Source: Lucinisca nassula (taxonomy: Eukaryota; Mollusca; Bivalvia; Lucinida; Lucinidae). Taken from it: 64,000 nt of DNA. Both the position numbers and the translations under genes were made by a program. Shown here in pieces: positions 52,348-61,919 of this stretch; the stretch's first letter is position 1; every line of letters begins with the position of its first letter. The stretch covers positions 157,779,245 through 157,843,244 of the forward strand of contig OY757011.1 in NCBI GenBank assembly GCA_963580285.1, written 5' to 3'. The notes beneath the pieces were generated by a model, which was given only the letters and a program-made list of their open reading frames with translations, was not told where the DNA came from and ran no database searches.

Positions 52348-52664
52348 AAAGGACTTGAATTTTTGGTTTGATGTAACAGTTGTTTGAGATGTTTGTGATC
52401 GTGAGAATCAACTGTGTTTCAAAATGTTTTAAAATTGTTTTCCTGCGAATGTATATCGTAAGCAAAAGTAAGCATGGCTGATCGAAGTAAAGATAGAAAG
52501 GTTCCTAAGTTTTTATTTTTCGGAGAAATAAGGCTTTGCATTTCATGTGCAATGTCAAGTCTATAATACAGTATAAATACTGTTGTCTGCTGCAGTTTAA
52601 CCATGAAGCGTTGACTATGATCAACTGCAGACTATGCATTTAGACATTAACGTAATGTGGCTTA

Positions 52665-52973
52665 TTTTTGTTTGTTTGTATTGGAATTTAACGGCCCAGT
52701 AAACACTATTTTAAGTCATTTTTGAGCCGGTCAGTTTACCTATCCACACTTTTCCTGGGCAAGCTTATACGTAAGCAGTAAACCATTACAGTGCACATTC
52801 TTTCGCCAGAAACTGACAACTGCCCTTCTTGAATCAGCGGAAGGGAGAGAATGACCGTAGAAAAGATTTCATGATCAATCTCCACGAAAGAATGTTGCCG
52901 ACCCGGCAGATATCAAACCCGTGTCCTCCTGATCACCAGCCAGACGCGCATCCGACTGAGCTACCGAGGCCGG
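52665..52973 (-). mobile_element. SINE-T with 14-bp target-site duplication
   Basis: CGTAATGTGGCTTA at 52651-52664 and 52974-52987. Tail TTTGTTTGTATTGGAATTTA at left, A box CCGACTGAGCTACCGAGGCC at right. Confidence 0.93.
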
Positions 52974-53095
52974 CGTAATGTGGCTTAATGTTAACGACCA
53001 GTGAACCCATATTTAATGGCGGTGCGTATACAATGAGGTGAGAAGAAATTGCGCCTATCTGCACTAGCTGGGTTGTTACTTATTTCTGTCATTTG

Positions 53096-53685
53096 CACCC
53101 CCGCCCACGCATCGGGGCTTGGAGAAATATATTGGGCTGCATGGTGCTTCCGCTAAGAGCTGAAACCGACTGCGCACATGAGTTTACACTGGAAAACCGC
53201 TTAGGAGGTCTAATCCTGTCGAGTCAAAGTGGTGCGAGATGGGTGTGTGTGTGTGTGTGTGTTGGGGGGGGGGGGGTTGGTATCCATGCATATAAACCCT
53301 TTTGGTTTCATTGGGCGGTAGGACTTGAGAAACAATGTCTCCAAAATGACCTACATAGTGTTGACGGGCCCGTTAAACCTCAATTCAAACAAAAATACAA
53401 CATGAATTTAAGTATTAGGTCTTACGTCCCCGTCAATACTATTTAGGTCATATTGGAGACGTTGCTTCCAATTTTGTGGGACGTTTACCCAACATTGAGA
53501 TGAAATGACATCTCAAGGCCTTCCAAAGGGTTTATATGTATGGACGGTCCGACTCGCACCACTTTACCAAGGCAGGCTTCGACTCTCTGAGCGGTTGACC
53601 AGTACCCATGTGCGGCGAGTTACAGCTCTGCGTGGAAGCATCATGCAGCCCAATCTATTTCTCCAAGCTCCGATGGGCTGTACAG
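53096..53685. mobile_element. Two SINE-H copies, tail to tail
   Basis: A + copy 53096-53395 (contains a (GT)n/G run at ~53243-53276) and a - copy 53407-53685 form a large inverted repeat. Confidence 0.78.
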
Positions 53686-53988
53686 TGGTTGTCATTTCGG
53701 GATCATGAAAGTTAGCATATTATCATATGACGTCGTTGATAAGCAGTGGATAACGTCGTGTAATAAAAACGTATGACCACACGTGTAATAACACTTTGGC
53801 TGGATTAAGTAACGTCATGACGACGTCCATGTCAACAATGCATTTTTCGAAGAAAACTTGTCAAATTTAAAGGCGATAAAATCCAATTTAAAGTAGTCAT
53901 ATGATAAAGAGAATCTTACACGAGTGGTCATTTCATATGCTGGTATCCTTATTGTTTTCTGGTCTCAAATAAGGGCGCAAATGAGAAT

Positions 53989-54139
53989 ATAAGAATCCAA
54001 TATGGGTGTGAGGGGTGGTTTGAAAAATCCGTCCCGAGGAACACTGTCCGGCATCACGAGGCTTGCCGAGTGATGCCGGACAGTGATCCCGAGGAACGGA
54101 TTTTTCTATCCACCCCTTACACCCATATTGGATTCTTAT
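53989..54139. repeat. 151-bp near-perfect inverted repeat
   Basis: ATAAGAATCCAATATGGGTG at left, CACCCATATTGGATTCTTAT-like at right (ACACCCATATTGGATTCTTA). Inner stem CACTGTCCGGCATCAC/GTGATGCCGGACAGTG. Arms ~67 bp with few mismatches. Confidence 0.88.
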
Positions 54140-54780
54140 TCTTGCATACCTTCCATTCTATTGCGAATTTTTAATGTTGCTGTCACTTCGGTTACCGACG
54201 TCCGCCATTTTGTGATGGCACGCATGACGACGCCGCGCATGAGGTTGTAATCAACCAGTGCATTTATCAAACACGCGATTATATTCGATTTGGGGTCGGA
54301 ACACCATGGTCAGAACATAAATTTCTATCCCAGGGTTAAATCACGGGTTTCCTTGTCTGGTGTGCAAGAATCATGTTTTCCCCCTTTTTGTGTGTCTTTT
54401 TTCCGAAATGTTTCAGGTTTTCGCCCTCAAACTCCTAGTGTAACATTAAGCCCTAAAATCTAAATCAATAAAGAAGAAAAAATGATCTCAGGCACACTTT
54501 AGGGTACGGATGAACCTTCAGGGGAAACAACTTATTTAAAAATTTTCAAGAGTGTATACTCACGAACACAAGAATTTGCTCCATTTTTATACGCACTCAC
54601 ATGAAAATGGTATGGGTAGTATGATATATCCTTCAGTGTCTGTCTGTCTGCCCGTAGGTCTGTCCGCTCTTCATTTCTGATCGACAACTTAGGGTAGGCA
54701 TTGAAGGAGTTTCTTCATATATTTATATTAGTGGTCTTTTCTTTTTGATGTATAAATGGGCAAAACATCGTCAAATTTTG
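54140..54780. other. Intergenic, no gene seen
   Basis: AT-rich, with short unrelated open frames only. Contains TATTTATATTAGTGG and TGTCTGTCTGTCTGCCC low-complexity stretches. Confidence 0.35.
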
Positions 54781-54784
54781 ACAG

Positions 54785-55130
54785 TTCCTTGTTTGTTCGA
54801 TTTGAGGTTTATCGTCCCAGTCAGCACTATGTAGGTCATTTTGGAAACGTTGCTTCCAATGTGTAGAACTTTTACCCAACACTGAGATGAAATGACATCT
54901 GAAGCCCTGACGCCAACTGGAACCAATAGGATTTATAAGCATGGACAGGTTCTTTGCCTTGGCAGGTTCTTTCTTATGAATGTTTTCATTGCTCTTAAAG
55001 GAACACATTTTTGATTTTTATTAGCCCCTGTAAGCGGTTCACAAGTACTCTTGTGCGGTCGGTTTCAGCTCTGTGTGGAAGCATCATGCAGCCCAAACTA
55101 TTTCTTCAAGCCCCGATAGACGGGGGCGGT
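54785..55130 (-). mobile_element. SINE-H interrupted by a 54-bp piece
   Basis: TTTGAGGTTTATCGTCCCAG to CCCCGATAGACGGGGGCGG. The 54 bp at 54967-55020 (TCTTTCTTATGAATGTTTTC ...) match the end of the 4391/4779 direct repeat. Confidence 0.72.
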
Positions 55131-55472
55131 GACGGTTCCCTGTAATATTTGGTGGGGCTTGTATTCTTTCACTTAAATCAATAAATAGATGAAACTTCAC
55201 AGATATATACCCCACTCAAGGTAACATATTATGACCAAAGCAGCACGAATTTTGGTCATTCCGGTTCTTGAGTTATCTACCCTTGATTTATCTAAAATGA
55301 ATTTAGTCTGTGCTTCTTTTACTGTATGGAATAAACTGATGCAATTGATAGACTTATGGAACGAATACTAAAGGAAGAGTATTAGCCTGTAGTGGCGATG
55401 TACCATGCAGTTATCGTGGTGCGTTTTAGTTCAGAGGGAAAATGAACAGCTAGCTAGAGCTAGCTCCCAGTA

Positions 55473-55565
55473 AGCATTCTACATAAATCTACAGCGGGCC
55501 GTTAGCGGCCCGTCAGGGTAGCTGACGGGCCGCTAACGGCCCGCTGTAGATTTATGTAGAATGCT
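55473..55565. repeat. Perfect 43-bp inverted repeat with 7-bp loop
   Basis: Arms 55473-55515 and 55523-55565 are exact reverse complements (AGCATTCTACATAAATCTAC ... outer; GGGCCGTTAGCGGCCCGTCA inner), loop GGGTAGC. Flanked by imperfect CTCCCAGTA/AGCAGGGAG. Confidence 0.97.
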
Positions 55566-55669
55566 AGCAGGGAGATTGCCCCAAAAGTTGTCGCCGGCAT
55601 TAATTTTTGAAGTGCCCATCCCCCACTCAAGATCCATCTTGCATAACCCAGCTCTTAAAGTGCCCATGT

Positions 55670-55931
55670 TCGTTTATTCGTTTGATTTGAGGTTTAACGT
55701 CCCCATCAACACTATATAGGTCATATTGGAGTCGTTGCTTCCAATGTTGAGGGACTTTTACCCAACACTGAGATGAAATGACACCTCGGCCCGACTAGCA
55801 CCACTTTACCTGGGCAAGCTAAGTTACTCTAAGAGGTTAACGTGTGATCATGTGCGACCGGTTTCAGCTCTGCCTGGAAGCACCATCAGCCCAATCTATT
55901 TCTCAAAGCCCCGGCCCCGATGGGCGGGGGC
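55670..55931 (-). mobile_element. SINE-H copy with internal deletion
   Basis: GATTTGAGGTTTAACGTCCC to CCCCGATGGGCGGGGGCGA; lies ~215 bp upstream of the TATA box of the glycine-rich gene. Confidence 0.75.
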
Positions 55932-56145
55932 GAACAATCGTGTAGTCCCTCGCTAGAAGTGTTTGCTTTCACAGAATAATTCAGTCCTGCAATAAAATAT
56001 AATAATAATAATATTGCGATGCCTCTGGACAGATGTTAATTGCTATTTTATTACGTATTAATGATTTGAGACAGCGGTCACCAAATCATCATGAATCTGT
56101 CCGAAAACCCGGATGATTGATTTGTGACAGCTCTGCTGGCATCTG

Positions 56146-56155
56146 TATATAAAAG
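56146..56155 (+). promoter_or_regulatory. TATA box of the glycine-rich protein gene
   Basis: TATATAAAAG is a near-perfect TATA box. It is followed ~75 bp later by a strong splice donor, and the next good acceptor on this strand sits directly in front of the glycine-rich ORF. Transcription would start near 56176. Confidence 0.6.
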
Positions 56156-56175
56156 CTGGACCGGGAGAGGTGAGC

Positions 56176-56228
56176 ATAGCAAGGACTCAGCCAGCTCATA
56201 CCACTTGTATACAGCCTTCACCCATAAG
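56176..56228 (+). other. Predicted untranslated first exon of the glycine-rich gene
   Basis: It lies ~25 bp downstream of the TATA box, has no ATG, and ends CCCATAAG|GTAAGA, an ideal donor. The intron would run to 60218 (4 kb, filled with HP2, P, SINE and F elements) and join 5 bp before the ATG. The start of the exon is estimated from TATA spacing. Confidence 0.5.
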
Positions 56229-56359
56229 GTAAGAAATGTTTTATTTATATTTTTATAATATTCGTTTTTCAAGTGTAATGTCGTTAGTTGACCCACCAAG
56301 GATTTTTTTTTTATATTATTTTGCAGTAAAAAAACAGCTTGACATTCCATGTTAAGCGT

Positions 56360-56440
56360 TAACGAAATAAGGCTTGACATTACAAGTGAATCGTCTATTG
56401 AGAAGATGATTCACATGAAATACCAAGCCTTATTTTAGCT
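56360..56440. repeat. Foldback with AAATAAGGCTTGACATT arms
   Basis: AAATAAGGCTTGACATTACA at left, CCAAGCCTTATTTTA at right; inner GTGAATCGTCT-ATTGAG-AAGATGATTCAC. Lies just 5' of HP2. Confidence 0.7.
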
Positions 56441-56445
56441 GAATA

Positions 56446-56775
56446 CAGTAGAACTTCGATGGCTCGTTTACCATGGATGTGGCGAACCCATTCTTGAGCC
56501 CCTAGCGAAATCCTCTACATAAGAAATAGTGGAGGATAATTAAGAAGATTTTAGTCTTTTATCTTGCAAATGAATGCTGTGTGTACTCATTAGAATCGCC
56601 TCGATGAGGCGATTCTAATGAGTACACACAGCATACATTTTCATTATATAACACCAAAAAGATGTATAAAAGTATCTCGTTATGCCGCCTGACAGTAACC
56701 TCAGTGGCTCGAACTACCCCTGTCTCGAACAGATTTTCGAGGTCCCAGAGGTGTTCGAGCCATTGAAGTTCGACT

Positions 56776-56776
<1 letters not shown>
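56446..56776. mobile_element. HP2 element, complete, TA target
   Basis: TA-CAGTAGAACTTCGATGGCT to GCCATTGAAGTTCGACTG-TA. Perfect core I: ACTCATTAGAATCGCCTC-GAT-GAGGCGATTCTAATGAGT inside ATGCTGTGTGT/ACACACAGCAT. TA target and CAGT ends fit pogo/Tigger-type MITEs. Followed by (AAT)n to 56808. Confidence 0.85.
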
Positions 56777-56808
<32 letters not shown>

Positions 56809-57136
56809 GAAAACCATCTGCTCCAGATTTTTCTGCAGCGCTTAAATGGTTGACGTTACAATGAAACTTTAGCATGGTAAATAAAACAACAAAACAACAA
56901 AAAATAATAAGAATAATGTTTTACTGATATAAGTGTAAATAGCTTGTGTTTTTTAAGTACAGTGAAATTCCACTATCAAGACCAACTAAAACCTCAATTC
57001 AAGCAAACAAACTGGGATGTGCTATCCTTGTGTATGAATATAGGTATACGAGAGTGTCCTTTTCAGGAGCAAATTCATTCCTATAAGTATGCGAGAGTGG
57101 CATTTCAAGAGCAAATTCTTTCCCTAATGGATTTTT

Positions 57137-57770
57137 TTTTTATTTGAGGTTTATCGTCCCCGTCAACACTATGTAGGTCATTTTGGAGACGTTGCTTCCA
57201 ATTTTGTGGGTATTTTACCCGACATTGAGATGAAATGACATCTCAAGCCCTGCCGCCCAATGAAACCAATAGAGTTTATATGCATGGGCTCACACCGCTT
57301 TTTCTGGACAGGCTTAGATTCTGTGTGTGAATTCGGGTTTAACGTCGCTTTCAACAATTTTTCAGTCATATCACGACGGTGTCTGGTTGCGACATGGAGC
57401 TCAATGCTCACTTTTATAGTGCTGCCTCACTGAAGTATCATGTCCCAGACACATTACATGATACCAAACCCAGTCACATTATCCTGACACTGGGTCGACC
57501 AGTCCTAGCTCTACCCTGTAAATCTGAGTGCCAAGCGAGGAGCAGCTAGTACAAATTTTAATGACTTTCGTATGTCGCGGCCCGGGATCGAACCCGTGAC
57601 CTCCCGTTCCCCGGAGCGGACACTCTACCAACTGAGCTATCGGGGCCGGTAACAGGCTTAGATCCTCTAAGCGGTTTACCAGTAATCATGTGCGGTCGGT
57701 TTTAGCTCTGCGTGGAAGCATCATGGAACCCAATCTATTTCTTCAAGCCCCGGTGGGTAGAGTCCTTTTT
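57137..57770 (-). mobile_element. SINE-H split by SINE-G
   Basis: SINE-H parts 57137-57319 and 57652-57770, rejoined across one ACAGGCTTAGAT. Confidence 0.85.
57320..57651 (-). mobile_element. SINE-G with 12-bp target-site duplication, nested in SINE-H
   Basis: ACAGGCTTAGAT at 57308-57319 and 57652-57663. Reverse tRNA head with CTCTACCAACTGAGCTATCG and GGGATCGAACCCGTGACC. Confidence 0.94.
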
Positions 57771-57917
57771 TCTAGGGTCTTAATTTACAGAAAAGAAACG
57801 GGGAGTAGCAGAAGTGGGTTTCATACTACATGTATAATACAAACATGTATAACGTAAACACTACAATCAGTAGTATATGCAGTCACAGAAGTTGTTCCCT
57901 TTGTCAAAAATTTATAC

Positions 57918-58265
57918 AGTAGAACTTCGATGGCTCGAACACCGATGGCTCGTTTACCATGGCTGAGTCGAACCCGTTCTTGAGTCCCTATAGGGAATTC
58001 CTCTACATAAGAAATAGTGAGTGAACATTTAGGATATTTGCGTCTTTTATCTTGCGAATGTATGCTGTGTGTACTCATTAGAATCGCCTCAATGAGGCGA
58101 TTCTAATGTTGACACACAGCATACATTTACATATATAAAACCGAAAAAAGTCCCAAAATTATCCCCGTTATACCTCTGGGAAGTAGCCCTCAATGGCTCG
58201 AACTACCCCTGTCTCGAACAGATTTTCGTTATCCTAAAGGTCTTCGGGCCATTCAAGTTCGACTG
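57918..58265. mobile_element. HP2 element, complete, followed by a half copy
   Basis: TA-CAGTAGAACTTCGATGGC to CATTCAAGTTCGACTG-TA with core ACTCATTAGAATCGCCTC/GAGGCGATTCTAATG (outer arm broken in one place). A second, left-half copy follows at 58268-58355. Confidence 0.82.
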
Positions 58266-58517
58266 TATAGTGTAACTTCGATGACTCGAAAATCGATGAC
58301 TCGTTTACTACGGCTGTTTTGAGCTCGTTCTTGAGCACATAGGAAATATCCCATAATTGCACATACAATGAAATTCCACTATTAAGACCACCTAAAATTA
58401 AGACTAATTCTGCTGTAAAAAGCTTATTAAGAAGGGCTCAGTTACTCCTTCTTCGTGTTTTCTTTTCACAATGTCCTTTGGTCCACCTGAAATTAGGACT
58501 AATTCTGCTTTAAAAAG

Positions 58518-59062
58518 TTAAAGGTGCATTATTGAGCTATCTGGAAAAAATGCTTCCAAAATAAAATACATATAGCCGGTATTTTTCTTTAAAACAATAC
58601 AAATAAATGCAGTTTATGCAAAAATGCGAACAATTATGATGACAGGTAAACGAGTTTGAGAGGGATTCCCTAACTAGGTTTCGGACACTAGTTAGATGTA
58701 TTTTAGTTCGTGTCAAAAATAGAATCCCCATATATGACGTTATGCGACGTTCATTTTTGGTCTTGTTTGCTTAGGCCATGCCTGAATCGGAAAAAATATG
58801 ACGCTGAATACAATGCCATAAGTAACGACACTCAGAGACGATACTGTCGCCATGTATGTGTAAAGTGACAGATTTATTTTTAGAACAGAAATTCCGAACA
58901 CATGTTCAGAGCGAAGGGTAAACACGAATGAAAACGATCATTTTTACAAAGTTCTGAAGCTGTATTTGGCTCCAAAAGTGTACACATGACAAAGGAGTAT
59001 GCATTGAAGATAAAAACCAGAAAAAAAAATTGAGACCCGGTAGCTCAATAATGCACCTTTAA
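58518..59062. mobile_element. TTAA-4 element, 545 bp
   Basis: TTAA-AGGTGCATTATTGAGCTA to TAGCTCAATAATGCACCT-TTAA, perfect 18-bp terminal inverted repeats. No ORF of note inside. Confidence 0.88.
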
Positions 59063-59071
59063 GAAGGGCTC

Positions 59072-59234
59072 TCAGAAGCCTCCGTGGTGTAGTGGTTACG
59101 CTACTCGCCTTGTAAACCAGGGGTCGCAGGATCGATCCCGGGCTTCTCCAGACTTTCGGATGAGTCTTTAAACCGAGGTCCCGTCACCGTATGACCTTAG
59201 CTGTTGATGGGACGTAAAACTCAAACACTCACTC
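59072..59234 (+). mobile_element. SINE-K, short, with 11-bp target-site duplication
   Basis: AAGAAGGGCTC at 59061-59071 and 59235-59245. Head GCCTCCGTGGTGTAGTGGTT ... GCAGGATCGATCCCGGGC, 3' end GATGGGACGTAAAACTCAAA. Confidence 0.85.
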
Positions 59235-59414
59235 AAGAAGGGCTCATTTACTCTGTTATCGTGTTTTCTTTTCACAATGTCCTTTGGTCAGGGACAACCT
59301 TTGGGACTATTCAAAAGTGGTCTTTAAAACCACTTTTGAATAGTCCCAAAGGTGGTGTGAATTTAGGAATTTTACTGTATAAGCATATTTGGATTAATTA
59401 TCTTATTTGATCTT

Positions 59415-60168
59415 AAAAATGTATGTTCTGTATACTCATTAGAAACGTCTCGTTGAGAAGATTCTAATGAGTACATTCGACATACTTTAATCTCCTGCCA
59501 GGATTCCAGGTTAATAAACGTTCTTCATGCTCAGCTCACTTGAGTATTAAATTTAACCTGCTCATAAATTTTAAATTGCCAACAGTTGTTGGCATTTTAA
59601 AATTAATTAGCAGGACAAACCTCATTCTATGCTGATCTGAGCAGACAAACTGTCTTAATTGATAATTTATGAGCATTTCGAAGTTCATGCTCAGATGAGT
59701 TTTGTTTGTTTGTTTTGGAGTTTAACGGCCCAGTCAACACTATTTAGGTCATTTTTGAGCCGGCTAGTTTACCTATCCACACTTTTTCTGGGCAGGCTTA
59801 TACGTAAGCGGTCAACCAGTACAGTGCACATTCTTTCGCCAGAAACTGACTAATGCCCTTCTTGACTCAGCGGAAGGGAGAGAATGACCGTAGAATAGAT
59901 TTCATGATCAATCTCCACGAAAGAATGTTGCCGACCACGGCGTGTCTCGAATCTACAGCCTCCTATATCGCCAGTCAGACGCGCACGCATCCGACTCAGC
60001 TACCGAAACCGGCCTCAGATGAGTTGAGCATAAAAAAGTTTTTGAACCTAGGGGTCTGATCTGCTGCTTTGATAACACCCAACGACACCCAATGACCCGA
60101 ACTACCCCTGGCTCGAACAACTTTACATGGTCCAAAAAGGTTTTCGAGCCTTTGTGTTCGACTGTATA
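59415..60168. mobile_element. HP2 copy split by family F, itself split by SINE-T
   Basis: HP2 core (ACTCATTAGAAACGTCTC/GAGAAGATTCTAATGAGT) at 59435-59480 and HP2 right end GTGTTCGACTG at 60168. F (~59498-60055) lies between them. SINE-T at 59702-60013 splits F with CTCAGATGAGTT duplicated (59690-59701, 60014-60025). Confidence 0.82.
59702..60013 (-). mobile_element. SINE-T with 12-bp target-site duplication
   Basis: TTGTTTGTTTTGGAGTTTAA tail at left, head GCTACCGAAACCGGC at right; B-box side is decayed (TGTCTCGAATCTACAGCC). Confidence 0.9.
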
Positions 60169-60223
60169 GTGGGAAAACATGGCATTTTTGTGTTAATTTC
60201 CAATAAATCCTATTACAGCCAAG

Positions 60224-61129
60224 ATGAAAGTCTTATGCCTTTTGGCGCTCTGCGTTGCCATGGCTAATGCCTATTATGGAAAGTATGGTCGAGGAGGTGG
60301 CTCCTGGGGCGGTAGAGGTTTTGGCGGCGGTTATGGTGGTGGAAAGGGTTATGGCGGCGGTATCATCGGTGGAAAGGGTGGCTACTGGGGCGGCAGGGGA
60401 TACGGCAGTGGATTCGGAGGTGCCTACTTTGGCGGTAAAGGATATGGCGGTGGTTTTGGAAGTGGATTCGGAGGTGGTTACTTTGGCGGTAAGGGCGGCT
60501 ACGGCGGTGGTATCATCGGCGGTGGAAAGGGTGGCTACTGGGGCGGCAGGGGCTACGGAAGTGGATTCGGAGGTTCCTTCGGTGGTGGAAAAGGTGGCTA
60601 CTATGGAGGTAAAGGATATGGCGGTGGTTTTGGAAGTGGATTCGGAGGTGGTTTCTTTGGCGGTAAGGGTGGCTACGGCGGTGGTATCATCGGCGGTGGA
60701 AAAGGTGGCTACTGGGGCGGCAGGGGCTACGGAAGTGGATTCGGAGGTTCCTTCGGTGGTGGAAAAGGTGGCTACTATGGAGGTAAAGGATATGGTGGTG
60801 GTTTTGGAAGTGGATTCGGAGGTGGTTTCTTTGGCGGTAAGGGTGGCTACGGCGGTGGTATCATCGGCGGTGGAAAAGGTGGCTACTGGGGCGGCAGGGG
60901 CTACGGAAGTGGATTCGGAGGTTCCTTCGGTGGTGGAAAAGGTGGCTACTATGGCGGTAAAGGATTTGGCGGTGGTTTCGGAAGTGGATTCGGAGGTGGT
61001 TACTTTGGCGGCAAGGGCTACGGCAGTGGGTTCGGTGGTGGTTCCTTCGGCGGTGGCTCCTGGGGCGGTAAAGGATATGGCGGTGGATTTGGACGTGGAC
61101 TCGGTGGCAGTTGGGGAAAAGGTTATTAA
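60224..61129 (+). CDS. Secreted glycine-rich repeat protein (shell-matrix/adhesive type)
   Basis: A 301-residue protein. Residues 1-16 (MKVLCLLALCVAMANA) are a signal peptide, after which mature YYGKYGRGGG begins. The rest is almost only Gly, Tyr, Lys, Ser, Phe, Trp and Arg in GGKGGY, GRGYGSGFGG and GGYGGGII motifs, ending GKGY. A 58-residue (174-bp) unit is repeated about three times with nearly identical codons (starts near 60493, 60667, 60841). No Cys occurs in the mature part, and there is no acidic stretch. The start is fixed by the signal peptide and by an acceptor (TATTACAG, exon from 60219) five bases before the ATG. A donor AAG|GTAAGT at 61148, 18 bp after the stop, indicates a 3'-UTR intron. 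Such proteins in bivalves form shell, periostracum or byssus matrices; the exact role is inferred from composition only. Confidence 0.85.
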   Translation: MKVLCLLALCVAMANAYYGKYGRGGGSWGGRGFGGGYGGGKGYGGGIIGGKGGYWGGRGYGSGFGGAYFGGKGYGGGFGSGFGGGYFGGKGGYGGGIIGGGKGGYWGGRGYGSGFGGSFGGGKGGYYGGKGYGGGFGSGFGGGFFGGKGGYGGGIIGGGKGGYWGGRGYGSGFGGSFGGGKGGYYGGKGYGGGFGSGFGGGFFGGKGGYGGGIIGGGKGGYWGGRGYGSGFGGSFGGGKGGYYGGKGFGGGFGSGFGGGYFGGKGYGSGFGGGSFGGGSWGGKGYGGGFGRGLGGSWGKGY

Positions 61130-61189
61130 ACTATTTTAGATAACAAGGTAAGTGTATTCATTTTATAATTCGCGCAGTGAAATCAATGC

Positions 61190-61345
61190 ATATCTGAGAC
61201 AAATGCTCAAGCAGCCATCCGACCAGGATCTAGATTGTAATTCATTTTGCGAATTCGAAAGAATGTATTTTACCAACTAATATTTGATTTGCTCAAATTC
61301 AGAAAAGAGGTGGCGAAGTTGATTCATTCAGCAGGACAAGGATTA
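61190..61345. repeat. Decayed TTAA-1 remnant in the glycine-rich gene's 3' intron
   Basis: CAAGCAGCCATCCGACCAGGATCTAG-like core (partly) and TTCATTCAGCAGGACAAGGA end. Confidence 0.45.
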
Positions 61346-61631
61346 AAACTGAGTGCATTGTACTTTTCCGCACAACATTTTATTGACTCAAATATGACTA
61401 TAGCTGCCCATACAAAATGATATTAGCAACTGTATGCACAGATCAGACGCCGTTTAACACGATGCCTAACAAAGGGCTGCAATGTTTGCTAAAATACAAT
61501 ATTTTCTTGAAACAAACAAGCAATTAAACAAACCAGACGCTCTTAGTATTTAATGTGGACTTGTTGATAGCTGGATTCTATGTCACATAAGGCTTAATAC
61601 GGACTTTTCTAGAAAAGACAGCAATAGATAT

Positions 61632-61839
61632 TTAACCCATATATGTGCCTAGCAGACCTTTTCTGTGACATTGACAAACTGTCCAGACCCAGATCAAACG
61701 CGGCGTCTGCTCTGGGTCTACACTGTTTGCTTAATGAACATTCCTTTTTGTAAAATTTCCCACAAACAAAAACGAAACCGGCACCCTTATAATTGGAAAT
61801 GGAGCCCTCCAAACTTATCAGGTGTCATATATGGGTTAA
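61632..61839. mobile_element. TTAA-3-type element
   Basis: TTAACCCATATATGTGCCTA to GGTGTCATATATGGGTTAA; core II CCAGACCCAGATCAAACGC/GGCGTCTGCTCTGGGTCTAC. Confidence 0.75.
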
Positions 61840-61919
61840 GCCAGGAATATCGCATCTGAAGCTGGAAAATATATATGTAAATATATGTAAAGTCACCTGT
61901 CTCTGAGATGGGGGTACAC

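Larger units (their letters stand above)
58366..59378. mobile_element. Family P element (TA target) with nested insertions
   Basis: TA-CAATGAAATTCCACTATTA to GGAATTTTACTG-TA. Inner stem CAAAAGTGGTCTTTAAAACC and complement. Contains TTAA-4 (58518-59062) and SINE-K (59072-59234). Other P pieces: left end at 56956, and 63675-63858. Confidence 0.8.

Noticed and set aside
60203..60208. AATAAA before the glycine-rich ORF as a poly(A) site of another gene
   Set aside because: It is intronic, directly before the acceptor; no upstream coding sequence ends there.
60255..61139. A second long open frame (294 codons, Val/Ala/Glu-rich) overlapping the glycine-rich ORF
   Set aside because: It is the +1 shadow of GGN-rich repeats; it has no signal peptide, and the in-frame alternative has a clean signal peptide and splice context.
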